Below are positions 1 to 7,766 of a stretch of 64,000 bases of DNA, one piece after another; within the stretch, counting starts at the first letter, position 1; each line of letters opens with the position of its first letter. The position numbers and the translations under genes are program-made. The stretch is taken from the NCBI RefSeq assembly GCF_000430705.1, contig NZ_AUMN01000003.1, positions 124,001-188,000 on the forward strand. Direction: 5' to 3'. The notes below the pieces were generated by a model that saw nothing but the letters and a program-made list of their open reading frames with translations, was not told where the DNA came from and did no database searches. Origin of the DNA: Arthrobacter castelli DSM 16402 (lineage in GTDB: Bacteria; Actinomycetota; Actinomycetes; Actinomycetales; Micrococcaceae).

Positions 1-75
1 AGCTGGCCCGCGGCAGGCGTGCATCCCGCACCCCAAGTGTTGGCGAGGCCGATTCGCCAGCGAAAGGAGCATGAC

Positions 76-726
76 ATGAAGGACGTACTGGACGAACTGG
101 CCGCTGCGCGCCGGAAGATGGGCAAGGCGAGCCTGCCTGCCGGCGACGCGTACACCATGGAGCTGAGGCGTCGCTACGACGCGCACGTCAACGACGTATG
201 GGACGCCATCACCAGCCCCGAGCGACTGAGCCGTTGGATGAAGCCGGTCACCGGCGACCTCCGCCTCGGCGGGACATTCGAGCTTGAAGGCGGCGAGCAC
301 GGCGAGATACTCCGTTGCGAGCCACCGCGCCTGCTGCGGGTGTCCTGGATGTTCGGGCCCGGGGCAGACGAGTGGCCAGGCACGAGCGAGGTCGAGGTGC
401 GCCTGTCTCCTGGCTCGGCCGGGGACACCGAGTTCGAGCTCGTCCACGCCGCGGCCGTCGGAGAGCCCATGTTTCCCACCTACGGCCCCGGTGCCGGCGG
501 CGTTGGCTGGGACCTGCACCTTCTCACCCTCGCCAAGTTCCTGGGCGACGGCGAGGTTCTCGACCACGAGGAGTTCCGGGCATCGCCCGCCGGACACGAG
601 TTCAGTCGGCGCAGCGCCGCCGCCTGGGGCGAGGCCCACCTGGCCGGCGGCGGCGAACCGGACCACGTCGCGGCCGCGATTGAGGCCACTACCGCGTTCT
701 ACCTGCCCACCGGGGACGCGCGATGA
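76..726 (+). CDS. SRPBCC (AHSA1/START-like) domain protein
   Basis: A 216-residue soluble protein made of a single START-like fold of the AHSA1 family. Visible hallmarks are VWDAITSPERLSRWM (residues 41-55), GDLRLGG (60-66) and CEPPRLLRVSW (81-91). The family binds hydrophobic ligands or serves stress functions; no ligand can be named here. The start at 76 is chosen because AAAGGAG lies six bases upstream, while the earlier in-frame start at 19 has no ribosome site. The stop overlaps the next gene's ATG by four bases, so the two SRPBCC proteins are probably co-translated. One upstream frame stays open until TGA at 72-74 and could be the tail of an ArsR-type regulator, which often precedes such genes; that is inference only. 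Confidence 0.85.
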   Translation: MKDVLDELAAARRKMGKASLPAGDAYTMELRRRYDAHVNDVWDAITSPERLSRWMKPVTGDLRLGGTFELEGGEHGEILRCEPPRLLRVSWMFGPGADEWPGTSEVEVRLSPGSAGDTEFELVHAAAVGEPMFPTYGPGAGGVGWDLHLLTLAKFLGDGEVLDHEEFRASPAGHEFSRRSAAAWGEAHLAGGGEPDHVAAAIEATTAFYLPTGDAR

Positions 727-1214
727 AGTACACCACCTCGATCGAGATCGCGCTGCCTCGCGACGAGGTGCTCCAGCTGATCGCCGACCCCTCGCTGATG
801 CCGAAGTGGCTGCGGGGCCTAGTGCTGCACGAGCCGGTGAACGGGGCACACGGCCAGGTCGGCACCACCTCGCGCGTCGTGTTTCAGATGGGCAAGCAGC
901 GGATGGAGGCCACCGAGACCATCACGCGCCTGGAGCCCGCGGACCTGCACGGAGTACACAGCTCGGTCGTCGTGCACTACGAACGCGAGATTGCCGCCGA
1001 GAGCATGTGGCAGGCCCAGCGCGACCGGCTAATCGAAGCCGGTCCGGACACTACGTTGTGGGAGAGCGAGAGCGAGTTTCGGTTCGACGGGTTGCTGATG
1101 CGGCTGGTGGGGCTTCTGATGCCCGGCTCCTTCCGCAAGCAGTCGCGACAGCAGATGCAGGACTTTAAGGCGTTCGCCGAGCACGGCACGGACGTCCGTC
1201 AAGAGGCGAACTGA
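723..1214 (+). CDS. SRPBCC family protein (polyketide cyclase/dehydrase-like)
   Basis: A 163-residue protein of the START/SRPBCC superfamily. It opens with the usual first strand and helix (YTTSIEIALPRDEVLQLI, residues 3-20, followed by the PSLMPKWLRG segment) and ends in a long C-terminal helix (SFRKQSRQQMQDFKAF, around residues 138-153) that closes the ligand cavity in this fold. The middle alternates polar and hydrophobic strands without catalytic signatures. It starts inside the stop codon of the preceding AHSA1 gene (ATGA overlap), so it belongs to the same transcript. Substrate and role are unknown. Confidence 0.8.
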   Translation: MKYTTSIEIALPRDEVLQLIADPSLMPKWLRGLVLHEPVNGAHGQVGTTSRVVFQMGKQRMEATETITRLEPADLHGVHSSVVVHYEREIAAESMWQAQRDRLIEAGPDTTLWESESEFRFDGLLMRLVGLLMPGSFRKQSRQQMQDFKAFAEHGTDVRQEAN

Positions 1215-1218
1215 CGGC

Positions 1219-1400
1219 ATCAAGGCTGACGTTGTTCGGGCGGCCCTAACGTCAAGCTTCCGCGAGCTGCAGGCCGAGCAACGGCTTCCCTGACATGGGA
1301 TCGAGGCAGGTGGTTGGCTGAGCAACCGGAGCTCACCATCGAGCTGAATCTGCCAGTCTACTTCTGCGACGTACCTCACGGCCCGCAGAGGGATCCTCAA
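1219..1400 (+). mobile_element. IS30-family transposase remnant, frameshifted
   Basis: The non-coding stretch 1215-1560 contains a decayed transposase piece. Frame 1 from 1225 reads ADVVRAALTSSFRELQAEQR; the next frame, from 1284, reads ASLTWDRGRWLAEQPEL and continues to LPVYFCD near 1370. The LTWDRG motif with a following LPVYFCD segment is characteristic of the IS30 transposase core, where the Asp of TWDRG is one of the catalytic residues. The later NEN motif with the catalytic Glu, both ends of the gene and any terminal inverted repeats are missing, so this is an inactive scar. From 1400 to 1560 I see nothing coding. Confidence 0.7.
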
Positions 1401-1560
1401 GTGACACACGTTGCCAGCTGGAAGTAGGTATGGCAGTGGGAGTGATGCCGAGGCTATTTGCACTTCCCAGGGAGACGGCGCCCGGGCGAATAATTATGCA
1501 TTCGATGGATCCGCGAAATAGGGAAGTCCGTCGACGATCTGGCGGATAAATATCACCGGC

Positions 1561-2733
1561 TTACCGGAAGGCGGGGGTGCCGGTGATGTGGTTGCCCAGG
1601 ATCAGGGTGTGCACCTCGTCGGTGCCTTCGTAGGTGCGTACGCTCTCCAGGTTGTTGGCGTGGCGCAGCGGCGGATAATCCAGGGTGACCCCGTTGCCGC
1701 CGAGCATGGCGCGGGCTTCGCGGCAGATCCCGATGGCTTCGCGGCAGTTGTTCAGCTTGCCGACGGAAATCTGGTGGGGCTGCAGCTGCCCGGCGTCCTT
1801 GAGCCGGCCGAGCTGCACTGCCAGCAGCGACCCCTTGTTGATCTCCAGGGCCATGTTCACCAGCTTTTCCTGGGTCAGCTGGTATCCGGACAGCGGCTTG
1901 TCGAACTGCAACCGTTGCCTGGAGTAGTCGAGCGCGCTCAGGTAGCTGTCCCGTGCGGCACCCATGGCACCCCAGATGATTCCGTACCGGGCCTCGTTCA
2001 GGCACTCGAACGGCCCGCGCAGCCCCTTGGCCTTGGGCAGCATCGCGCTCGCCGGGAGCCGCACATCGGTCAGTTCGATGTCGCATTGGACGGAGGCGCG
2101 CATGGAGAGCTTCTGCTCAATAGCGGTGGCTTTGAACCCCGGGGTATCCGTTGGCACCACAAAGCCGCGGACGCCGTCGTCGGTCATCGCCCAGATCACC
2201 GCCACCTGCGCCACGGAGGCCAAACCGATCCACCGCTTGCGGCCGTTAATCACCCAGTCGGCGTCATCGCCGGCGCCGTCGCGGGCGGCGAAGGTTTCCA
2301 TGCTCCCCGGGTCGGACCCCGCCGTCGGCTCCGTCAGTCCAAAGCAGCCGATCGCCTCGCCGGACGCCATTTTCGGCAGCCAGTCGTTCTTCTGCTCTTC
2401 GGAGCCGTGTTTGTGGATCGCGCTCATCGCCAGCGACCCTTGCACACTGACGAAGGTCCGCAGCCCGGAATCGCCGGCCTCCAGTTCCATCGCGGCCAGC
2501 CCGTATTCGACGGCGGTGCGTCCCGGGCAGCCGTACCCGTTCAGGTGCATGCCGAGCAGCCCGAGTTCGCCCATTTGCGGCACGATGTCCAGCGGGAAGA
2601 CGGCGTTCTCATACCAGTCGGCGATGTTGGGCCGGATGGCGGTGTCCACGAAGGAGCGGACCCGGCTGCGGACTGCCTTTTCGTCGTCGGTGAGCAGGGT
2701 GTCGATGCCGGTCAGGTCTGCGGGTTCAGTCAT
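1561..2733 (-). CDS. gcdH: Glutaryl-CoA dehydrogenase-type acyl-CoA dehydrogenase
   Basis: A 390-residue FAD-dependent acyl-CoA dehydrogenase. The motif GCFGLTEPTAGSDPGSMET (around residues 128-146) and the C-terminal YEGTDEVHTLILG, with the catalytic base Glu near 369, match glutaryl-CoA dehydrogenases, which oxidise and decarboxylate glutaryl-CoA to crotonyl-CoA and CO2. The SGLRTFVSVQ segment carries the Arg expected to hold the substrate's distal carboxylate. Length is normal for the family. It is the last gene of the minus-strand operon, 62 bases after a type III CoA-transferase that could make the CoA ester. GAAAGAA precedes the ATG. Another short dicarboxylyl-CoA as substrate cannot be excluded. 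Confidence 0.9.
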   Translation of the reverse strand: MTEPADLTGIDTLLTDDEKAVRSRVRSFVDTAIRPNIADWYENAVFPLDIVPQMGELGLLGMHLNGYGCPGRTAVEYGLAAMELEAGDSGLRTFVSVQGSLAMSAIHKHGSEEQKNDWLPKMASGEAIGCFGLTEPTAGSDPGSMETFAARDGAGDDADWVINGRKRWIGLASVAQVAVIWAMTDDGVRGFVVPTDTPGFKATAIEQKLSMRASVQCDIELTDVRLPASAMLPKAKGLRGPFECLNEARYGIIWGAMGAARDSYLSALDYSRQRLQFDKPLSGYQLTQEKLVNMALEINKGSLLAVQLGRLKDAGQLQPHQISVGKLNNCREAIGICREARAMLGGNGVTLDYPPLRHANNLESVRTYEGTDEVHTLILGNHITGTPAFR

Positions 2734-2795
2734 GGTGATTCTTTCGGGTCAGGGGAGCGGTCGTGGGAGTTGCGGGGCAGGGGAGGACGAGACAG

Positions 2796-3938
2796 TCAGC
2801 CGGGGCCGGAGAACGATGCACCGGTGTGTTCGCCGAGCAGCGGCGGTACTTTCCGGTACTCGGCGGGCGTGCCGGAGAGGCGGATCGGGTTGGCCACCTG
2901 CTGGCTGGCCCGGGAGCCGTCTCCGGCGTCGATTTCGACCACCGGGGCCAAGCCCAGTGTTTCGGCCAGTCCCAGCGCTTCGACGATGGAGTTCACTTTC
3001 CCGGCTGGCACGCCTTCGTCGGTCAGCACCGAAGCCCAATTCGCGGCGGAGTTGTTCCGCAACTGCTCCTCCAACAGCGACTTTAATTCATCACGGTTGG
3101 CCACCCGGCACGAGTTGTCCGCGAACCGCGGATCCGTGCCCAGCTCGGGCACGGACAGCATCCGGGTCAGCGCCTGGAACTGCTTGTCGGTGCCGACGGC
3201 GACAGCCAGCGGGCCGTCGGAGGTCTGCAGTGTCTCGTAGGGGGCGATGGAAGGATGCGCGTTGCCCATCCGCTGCGGCGCCTGCCCGGTGGCCAGGGTG
3301 CTGGAGGCCTGGTTCACGAGCCCGGACAGCAGCGAGGAGAGCAGGTTGACCTCCACCCGCTGCCCGGCGCCGGTTTGGTCGAGGGCACGCAGCGCGGTGA
3401 GGATGCCGACGACGGCGTTCTGTCCGGTGACGACGTCGACCAGCGCCACTCCGACTTTGCTCGGCTCCGAATCGGGCGAGCCGGTGACGCTCATCAGCCC
3501 GCCGACGGCCTGGACCAGCAGGTCGTAGCCCGGGAGGTTGGCTCCGCCGGTGCTGCCGAACCCGGTGATGGAACAGTAGATCGTCTCCGGGCGCTTGGCG
3601 TGCAGGGTTTCGTAGTCCAGCCCGTAACGTTCCATCACCCCGGGGCGGAAGTTTTCGATAATCACGTCGGCTTCCATGGCGACGGCGGTGGCTTCAGCCA
3701 GGCCGTCGTCGGTGCCCAGGTCGCAGGTGATGGAGCGCTTGTTCCGGTTCACGCTGGAGAAGTAGGTGCCCACGCCGTAATCATCCACCGGCGGGACCCA
3801 GCTGCGGGTGTCGTCGCCGGAGGGCCGTTCGACCTTGATCACGTCGGCGCCGAAGTCCGCCAGCATCATGGTGGCGAAGGGCCCGGCAAGCACCCGGGAG
3901 AAATCGGCCACCTTCAGTCCATCCAGTGCGCCCGTCAT
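2796..3938 (-). CDS. Type III (CaiB/BaiF) CoA-transferase
   Basis: A 380-residue family III CoA-transferase, an enzyme that moves CoA between acids through an aspartyl-CoA intermediate. The catalytic Asp is residue 139 in GYDLLVQA; the N-terminal VADFSRVLAGPFATMMLADFGAD and the ENFRPG motif (95-100) are typical. The start at 3938 has GAGGAGG five bases upstream and overlaps the FAH gene's stop by four bases. Its place beside glutaryl-CoA dehydrogenase suggests it activates glutarate or a related dicarboxylate, as succinyl-CoA:glutarate CoA-transferases do. The acceptor assignment is inference from context. Confidence 0.88.
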   Translation of the reverse strand: MTGALDGLKVADFSRVLAGPFATMMLADFGADVIKVERPSGDDTRSWVPPVDDYGVGTYFSSVNRNKRSITCDLGTDDGLAEATAVAMEADVIIENFRPGVMERYGLDYETLHAKRPETIYCSITGFGSTGGANLPGYDLLVQAVGGLMSVTGSPDSEPSKVGVALVDVVTGQNAVVGILTALRALDQTGAGQRVEVNLLSSLLSGLVNQASSTLATGQAPQRMGNAHPSIAPYETLQTSDGPLAVAVGTDKQFQALTRMLSVPELGTDPRFADNSCRVANRDELKSLLEEQLRNNSAANWASVLTDEGVPAGKVNSIVEALGLAETLGLAPVVEIDAGDGSRASQQVANPIRLSGTPAEYRKVPPLLGEHTGASFSGPG

Positions 3939-4855
3939 CGTGCCTCCTCGTCTTGTGTCCCGCTGCGGTCCGACGCCGGTCTGGTGCCAAGGCCAACCGA
4001 GGCCGGGCCGGTCACCGGGTTGGTCAGTACGCCGATGCCGGGGATCCGGCATTCGGCTACGTCGCCTGGTCGGATGTGGACGGCGCCGGGGGTGCCGCTG
4101 GAGATGATGTCGCCCGGATACAGCGGCATCACCTTGCTGTGGAAGCTGATCAGGTAGGCCGGGTCGTAGCGCATGTTGGACACTGTATTGTGCCGGTGCA
4201 CTTCGCCGTTGACCACGGTTGAGACCTCGATATCGGCCAGCGAACCGTCCTGCATCACCTCATCGACCGGCACAATCCGCGGCCCAAAAGAAAAGAACCC
4301 GGGGAAGTTCTTGGACCGGGTCAAAAAGCGCGGATTGCGCTGCAGGATGTCCTCGGCGGTCTGGTCCAGCACCGGCACCACCCCGGCCAGGTACGACACC
4401 GCGTCCTCCGGTTCCACGTTCCGGCAGTAGCGGCCGATCACCAGCCCCAGCTCGGCCTCGGTGGTGGTGCGCTCGCTCTGCTCCGGAAGCGGAATCTCCT
4501 CGCCGGGCCCGATCACGGTGTGGTCGGCCTTAATGAACGACGCCGGTTCCTCCGGGACACCTTCGGTCAGGTCGGAAGCGTGCTCGGCGTAGTTCAGCCC
4601 GATGCCCCAGATCATCCGCGGATGCCGGTATGGAGCGGTGAAGGTGACGTCCCGGCGGAACAGGTCGTCACCGGCAGCCGCGGCGGCTGTTTCGAGTTCG
4701 TTCCACCGTCCGGCGGCCAGCACCTCGAGCGCGTCACCGGTGAAGCCGGGCAGCAGGTCGGCCGCCAGCGCGGCCCCGCGTTGTGGATCGACGATGACGG
4801 CGGCGCCCGCGCCGGCGGTGCTGTTAGGAGACTCGCGGATGGAGGCAAGCTGCAT
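3935..4855 (-). CDS. Fumarylacetoacetate hydrolase (FAH) family protein
   Basis: A 306-residue FAH-fold enzyme. Members cleave C-C bonds of acylpyruvates or hydrate and decarboxylate 2-oxo acids using a divalent metal. The catalytic core is visible as WGIGLNYAEHA (83-93), the metal-binding acidic pair in EAELGLVIG (133-141) and GDIISSGTPGA near residue 250. The first 70 residues form the usual small N-terminal lid domain. A good ribosome site (AAAGGA) precedes ATG 4855. It lies between the atypical SDR (33-base gap) and the CoA-transferase (4-base overlap). In this operon it may release pyruvate from an acylpyruvate-like intermediate, but the exact reaction is not determined. Confidence 0.85.
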   Translation of the reverse strand: MQLASIRESPNSTAGAGAAVIVDPQRGAALAADLLPGFTGDALEVLAAGRWNELETAAAAAGDDLFRRDVTFTAPYRHPRMIWGIGLNYAEHASDLTEGVPEEPASFIKADHTVIGPGEEIPLPEQSERTTTEAELGLVIGRYCRNVEPEDAVSYLAGVVPVLDQTAEDILQRNPRFLTRSKNFPGFFSFGPRIVPVDEVMQDGSLADIEVSTVVNGEVHRHNTVSNMRYDPAYLISFHSKVMPLYPGDIISSGTPGAVHIRPGDVAECRIPGIGVLTNPVTGPASVGLGTRPASDRSGTQDEEAR

Positions 4856-4888
4856 CTGATGTCCTTTCGTATAACCGTGGCTTTGGCC

Positions 4889-5662
4889 TTAGTAGGCGCG
4901 GACCATTCCGCCATCGCAGCGCAGCTGCTCGCCGGTGATGTACGACGCCGGCGCGCTGGCCAGGAAGGTGACGGCGGCGGCAAACTCGTCCGGGCTGCCG
5001 TACCGGCCGGCGGGAATGGAGGCCATGGACTCGGCGCGGACCTCTTCGGCGCTGCGCCCGGTCCGTTTGGCCGCGTTGGCGTCGATCGTTCCCACCCGGT
5101 CGGTGTCGATCCGGCCGGGCAGCACCATGTTGACCGTGACGCCGTCGGCCGCGACTTCCGCCGCGAGGGTCTTGAGGTAGCCGGCCAGTCCGGCGCGGCC
5201 GATGTTGGACAGCGCCAGGTTGGGCAGCGGCGACTGAATCCCGCTGGACCCCACCGCGACAATCCGGCCCCAGCCGCGCTCCCGCATGCCGGGCAACACC
5301 AGCGAGGTCAGCCGCTGGTGCTGGACCAGCAACTGGTGCACGGCCGCCATCACCTGTTCGTCGTCGACGCCGGCGGCGGTGCCCGGCGGCGGGCCGCCGC
5401 TGTTGAGGACAAGTACGTCGACCGGACCGAACGCCTTCTGAGCCTCGGCCACCAAGGTGGCCGGGGCGCCGTCGTCGCTCATGTCGATTTCAACCCCGAC
5501 GGCCGACGGCAGCTTCGCCGCTTCGGCGGCGACCAGCTCGCCGCGGCGAGCGGCGAGCACCACATTGGCGCCCTCGGCGGCCAGCGCGGTGGCAATGGCC
5601 AGCCCGATTCCCGAGCTGGAGCCGGGCACCAGCACATTCTTTCCCTCTAATCCCGTATCCAC
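4889..5662 (-). CDS. Atypical short-chain dehydrogenase/reductase (BKR-like, degenerate active site)
   Basis: A 257-residue Rossmann-fold protein of the SDR superfamily. The cofactor loop is VPGSSSGIG (12-20), where the usual Thr of TGxxxGIG is replaced by Pro, and the second motif is NSGG instead of NAGG. The catalytic Ser is present (VGSSG), but where SDRs have YxxxK this protein reads LALSNIGRAG, with neither Tyr nor Lys. This matches the known BKR-like SDR subgroup that departs from the catalytic tetrad. The C-terminal YITGEQLRCDGG is normal. Translation starts at a GTG overlapping the stop of the DapA-like gene by one base. It may be a non-classical oxidoreductase or a binding protein. 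Confidence 0.85.
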   Translation of the reverse strand: MDTGLEGKNVLVPGSSSGIGLAIATALAAEGANVVLAARRGELVAAEAAKLPSAVGVEIDMSDDGAPATLVAEAQKAFGPVDVLVLNSGGPPPGTAAGVDDEQVMAAVHQLLVQHQRLTSLVLPGMRERGWGRIVAVGSSGIQSPLPNLALSNIGRAGLAGYLKTLAAEVAADGVTVNMVLPGRIDTDRVGTIDANAAKRTGRSAEEVRAESMASIPAGRYGSPDEFAAAVTFLASAPASYITGEQLRCDGGMVRAY

Positions 5663-6555
5663 TACTTAACCTCCACTGGTATCGCTGACAGGTGTGCGTC
5701 GATCAGGGCGGCCAGCCGCTGAGGAAGGACCTTCGCCGGCGGCCGGACAATCGACTCGGCGATCACCCCGCGGCGGCGCAATACCTCCTTGCGCAGCGCC
5801 AGCCCGACCCCTGGCTGCGCCTCGAAGTTCGCCATCGGCAGCCACGGAGCGAAGGCATCGCGGGCGGCCGGATAGCCGCCATCGGCCCAGGCATCGAGGG
5901 CCGCCCGCAAACCTTCGGGGTGGGAGAAGCCGGTCATCGCTCCGGCGGCACCGGCGGCCAGCTCGTCCAACAGCCCGACGCCGCCGAGCCCGCCGAAGAC
6001 CGGCACGTCCGTGGAGCCGGTCAACTCCGCAATGGCCAGTGCCGTCGGCGGCGCCTCGGACTTCACCGCAGCGGTGAACGGGCACTGCTCGACCGCGGCG
6101 AGCAACTGCGCGCCGCTGATGTGCACGCCCGAGGCCACCGGATAATCCTGGATCACAATCGGTGCCCCGGTCGCCTCATGGATGGCCGTCAGGTGGGGGA
6201 CCAGCACGTCCGGATTGCCGCTGTTGACCTGCACCATCAACGCCGCCAGGGACGGCCCGGACGCGTCCACCGCGGTGCGCGCCTGCTCGACGGCGACCGC
6301 CGTCGTCCGCGCCGACAAGCCCACCACCACCGGGGTGTCTGCGGCCTCATCGACCACGGAGCGGACCACGTCGGCCTGTTCTTCGGTATTCAGCGCCATG
6401 CCTTCTCCGAAGACCCCGAGGGCCACCAACCCGGTCGCGGGAACCCGCGCGAACAACCGGACCTCGGCCCGCAGCGATTCGGTATCCAGGGTGAAATCCG
6501 GGGACCTGAAGGGAGTGGCGAGCACACCCCATAATCCCGGCGTGAGCGTATTCAT
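5662..6555 (-). CDS. DapA-family aldolase/hydratase-aldolase
   Basis: A 297-residue class I aldolase of the dihydrodipicolinate synthase/N-acetylneuraminate lyase family. The Schiff-base Lys is residue 165 (AAVKSEAPP) and the helper Tyr is 138 (IVIQDYPV). The phosphate/carboxylate loop, normally GTTGE, is VFGEGMAL (48-55), so substrate choice differs from true DapA. A biosynthetic DapA would not be expected inside a catabolic operon, so a role in cleaving a 4-hydroxy-2-oxo acid or decarboxylating a 2-oxo dicarboxylate is more likely. It overlaps the oxidase gene upstream by four bases and the SDR downstream by one. Confidence 0.85.
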   Translation of the reverse strand: MNTLTPGLWGVLATPFRSPDFTLDTESLRAEVRLFARVPATGLVALGVFGEGMALNTEEQADVVRSVVDEAADTPVVVGLSARTTAVAVEQARTAVDASGPSLAALMVQVNSGNPDVLVPHLTAIHEATGAPIVIQDYPVASGVHISGAQLLAAVEQCPFTAAVKSEAPPTALAIAELTGSTDVPVFGGLGGVGLLDELAAGAAGAMTGFSHPEGLRAALDAWADGGYPAARDAFAPWLPMANFEAQPGVGLALRKEVLRRRGVIAESIVRPPAKVLPQRLAALIDAHLSAIPVEVK

Positions 6556-7766
6556 GCAGCAGCTTCCTTTCGATCCAGCAGAGTATCGACAATATGTTCG
6601 GCAATGGCCAACGACGACGTCGCAGCGGGGGACGGGGCGTTGCGGACGCTGAGCACCGAGCCGCGGCGGTTAATCCGGAAGTCATCGACCAGCGACCCAT
6701 CGGCGTCGAGCGCCTGCGCGCGCACTCCGCGCGGCCCGGGGACCACATCCGCCGTCGTCAATTCCGGAACGTAGCGCCGGGCCGCTCCGATGAACCTTTG
6801 CTTGCTCAATGACCCGAGCATTTCGGTCGCCCCGGTACGCCAGTGCTTGGCCGCGAAGCGGCGGAATCCGGGCCAGCCGACGGCGTCGCGCAGGTCCCGA
6901 CCCGAGATCCTCGACCAGCCGTAGCCTTCACGCGCCAGCGCCAGCACGGCGTTGGGTCCGACCATGACCTCGCCGTCGACCCGCGGCGTCATGTGCACTC
7001 CGAGGAAGGGGTACCGCGGGTCGGGGACCGGGTAGATCAGTCCGCGGACCAGGTCCCGGCGCTCCGGGCGGAGCAGGTAGTACTCGCCGCGGAAGGGCAC
7101 AATGCGCGGATCCGCCTCATCCCCGGCCAGCGCTGCGACCCGGTCGGACTGCAGCCCCGCGCAGAGCACCACCCGGTCGGCGCGTTCCTCCTGCCCGTCG
7201 CTGCCCTGGATCACCGTTTGCTGCCCGTCCTGGCGCAGCCCGGTGACTTCGAAGGATGTGCGGACGGTTCCACCGGCGTCGACGATGTCCTGCGCCATCG
7301 CCCGGGTCACCGCGGCGTAGTCGACGATGGCGGTGTGCGGCGAATGCAGTCCCGCCACCCCGGTCACGTGTGGCTCAATGTCGGCCAGTTCCGCCTGGTC
7401 CAGTTCCCGCACGCCGGGGACGCCATTGGCTCGCGCCCGTCCGGCAATGTCGGCCAGCCGGGCCTTTTCGGTCCCATTGAGGGCCACCAGAACCTTGCCG
7501 CATTCGTCGTAGGTCAGCTCATGCTCGGCGCAGAAATCCTGCAGCAGGCCCACCCCGCGCCGGCACAGCTTCGCCTTCAAGGAGCCCGGCGTGTAGTACA
7601 GGCCGGCATGGACGACGCCGCTGTTGTGGCCGGTTTGATGTTCGGCCAGCACCGGTTCCTTCTCCAGCAGGGTCACACGCGCGCCGGGCTTCAGCTGCAG
7701 CAACTGACGGGCGGTCGCCGCCCCGAGGATCCCGCCGCCGACGACGGCGTAGCTGGGCTGGTTCAT
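6552..7766 (-). CDS. lhgO: L-2-hydroxyglutarate oxidase-like FAD enzyme
   Basis: A 404-residue FAD-dependent oxidoreductase of the DAO fold. The dinucleotide-binding loop is VVGGGILG (8-15), and HNSGVVHAGLYY (47-58) followed by GSLKAKLC is the signature of LhgO, which oxidises L-2-hydroxyglutarate to 2-oxoglutarate. The C-terminal GPRGVRAQALD stretch is also typical of the family. AAGGAG sits just before the ATG, within the end of the MFS gene (4-base overlap). Together with glutaryl-CoA dehydrogenase it points to C5 dicarboxylate catabolism. No glutarate hydroxylase (CsiD/GlaH) is present in the window, so the source of a hydroxy acid is unclear; the substrate could be a 2-hydroxy dicarboxylate other than L-2-hydroxyglutarate. 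Confidence 0.85.
   Translation of the reverse strand: MNQPSYAVVGGGILGAATARQLLQLKPGARVTLLEKEPVLAEHQTGHNSGVVHAGLYYTPGSLKAKLCRRGVGLLQDFCAEHELTYDECGKVLVALNGTEKARLADIAGRARANGVPGVRELDQAELADIEPHVTGVAGLHSPHTAIVDYAAVTRAMAQDIVDAGGTVRTSFEVTGLRQDGQQTVIQGSDGQEERADRVVLCAGLQSDRVAALAGDEADPRIVPFRGEYYLLRPERRDLVRGLIYPVPDPRYPFLGVHMTPRVDGEVMVGPNAVLALAREGYGWSRISGRDLRDAVGWPGFRRFAAKHWRTGATEMLGSLSKQRFIGAARRYVPELTTADVVPGPRGVRAQALDADGSLVDDFRINRRGSVLSVRNAPSPAATSSLAIAEHIVDTLLDRKEAAA

Noticed and set aside
1029-1463. Minus-strand frame covering the SRPBCC end and the IS30 scar
   Set aside because: No ribosome site, no family similarity, and it overlaps sequence explained by other features.
1588-3240. Long open plus-strand frame (about 550 codons) opposite the acyl-CoA dehydrogenase and CoA-transferase genes
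   Set aside because: Antisense frame produced by GC-rich codon bias; its translation has no family pattern, while the minus strand encodes clear enzymes.
5662-6555. Lysine-biosynthetic dapA
   Set aside because: The GTTGE loop is altered and the gene is embedded in a catabolic operon, so a biosynthetic symbol is not justified.
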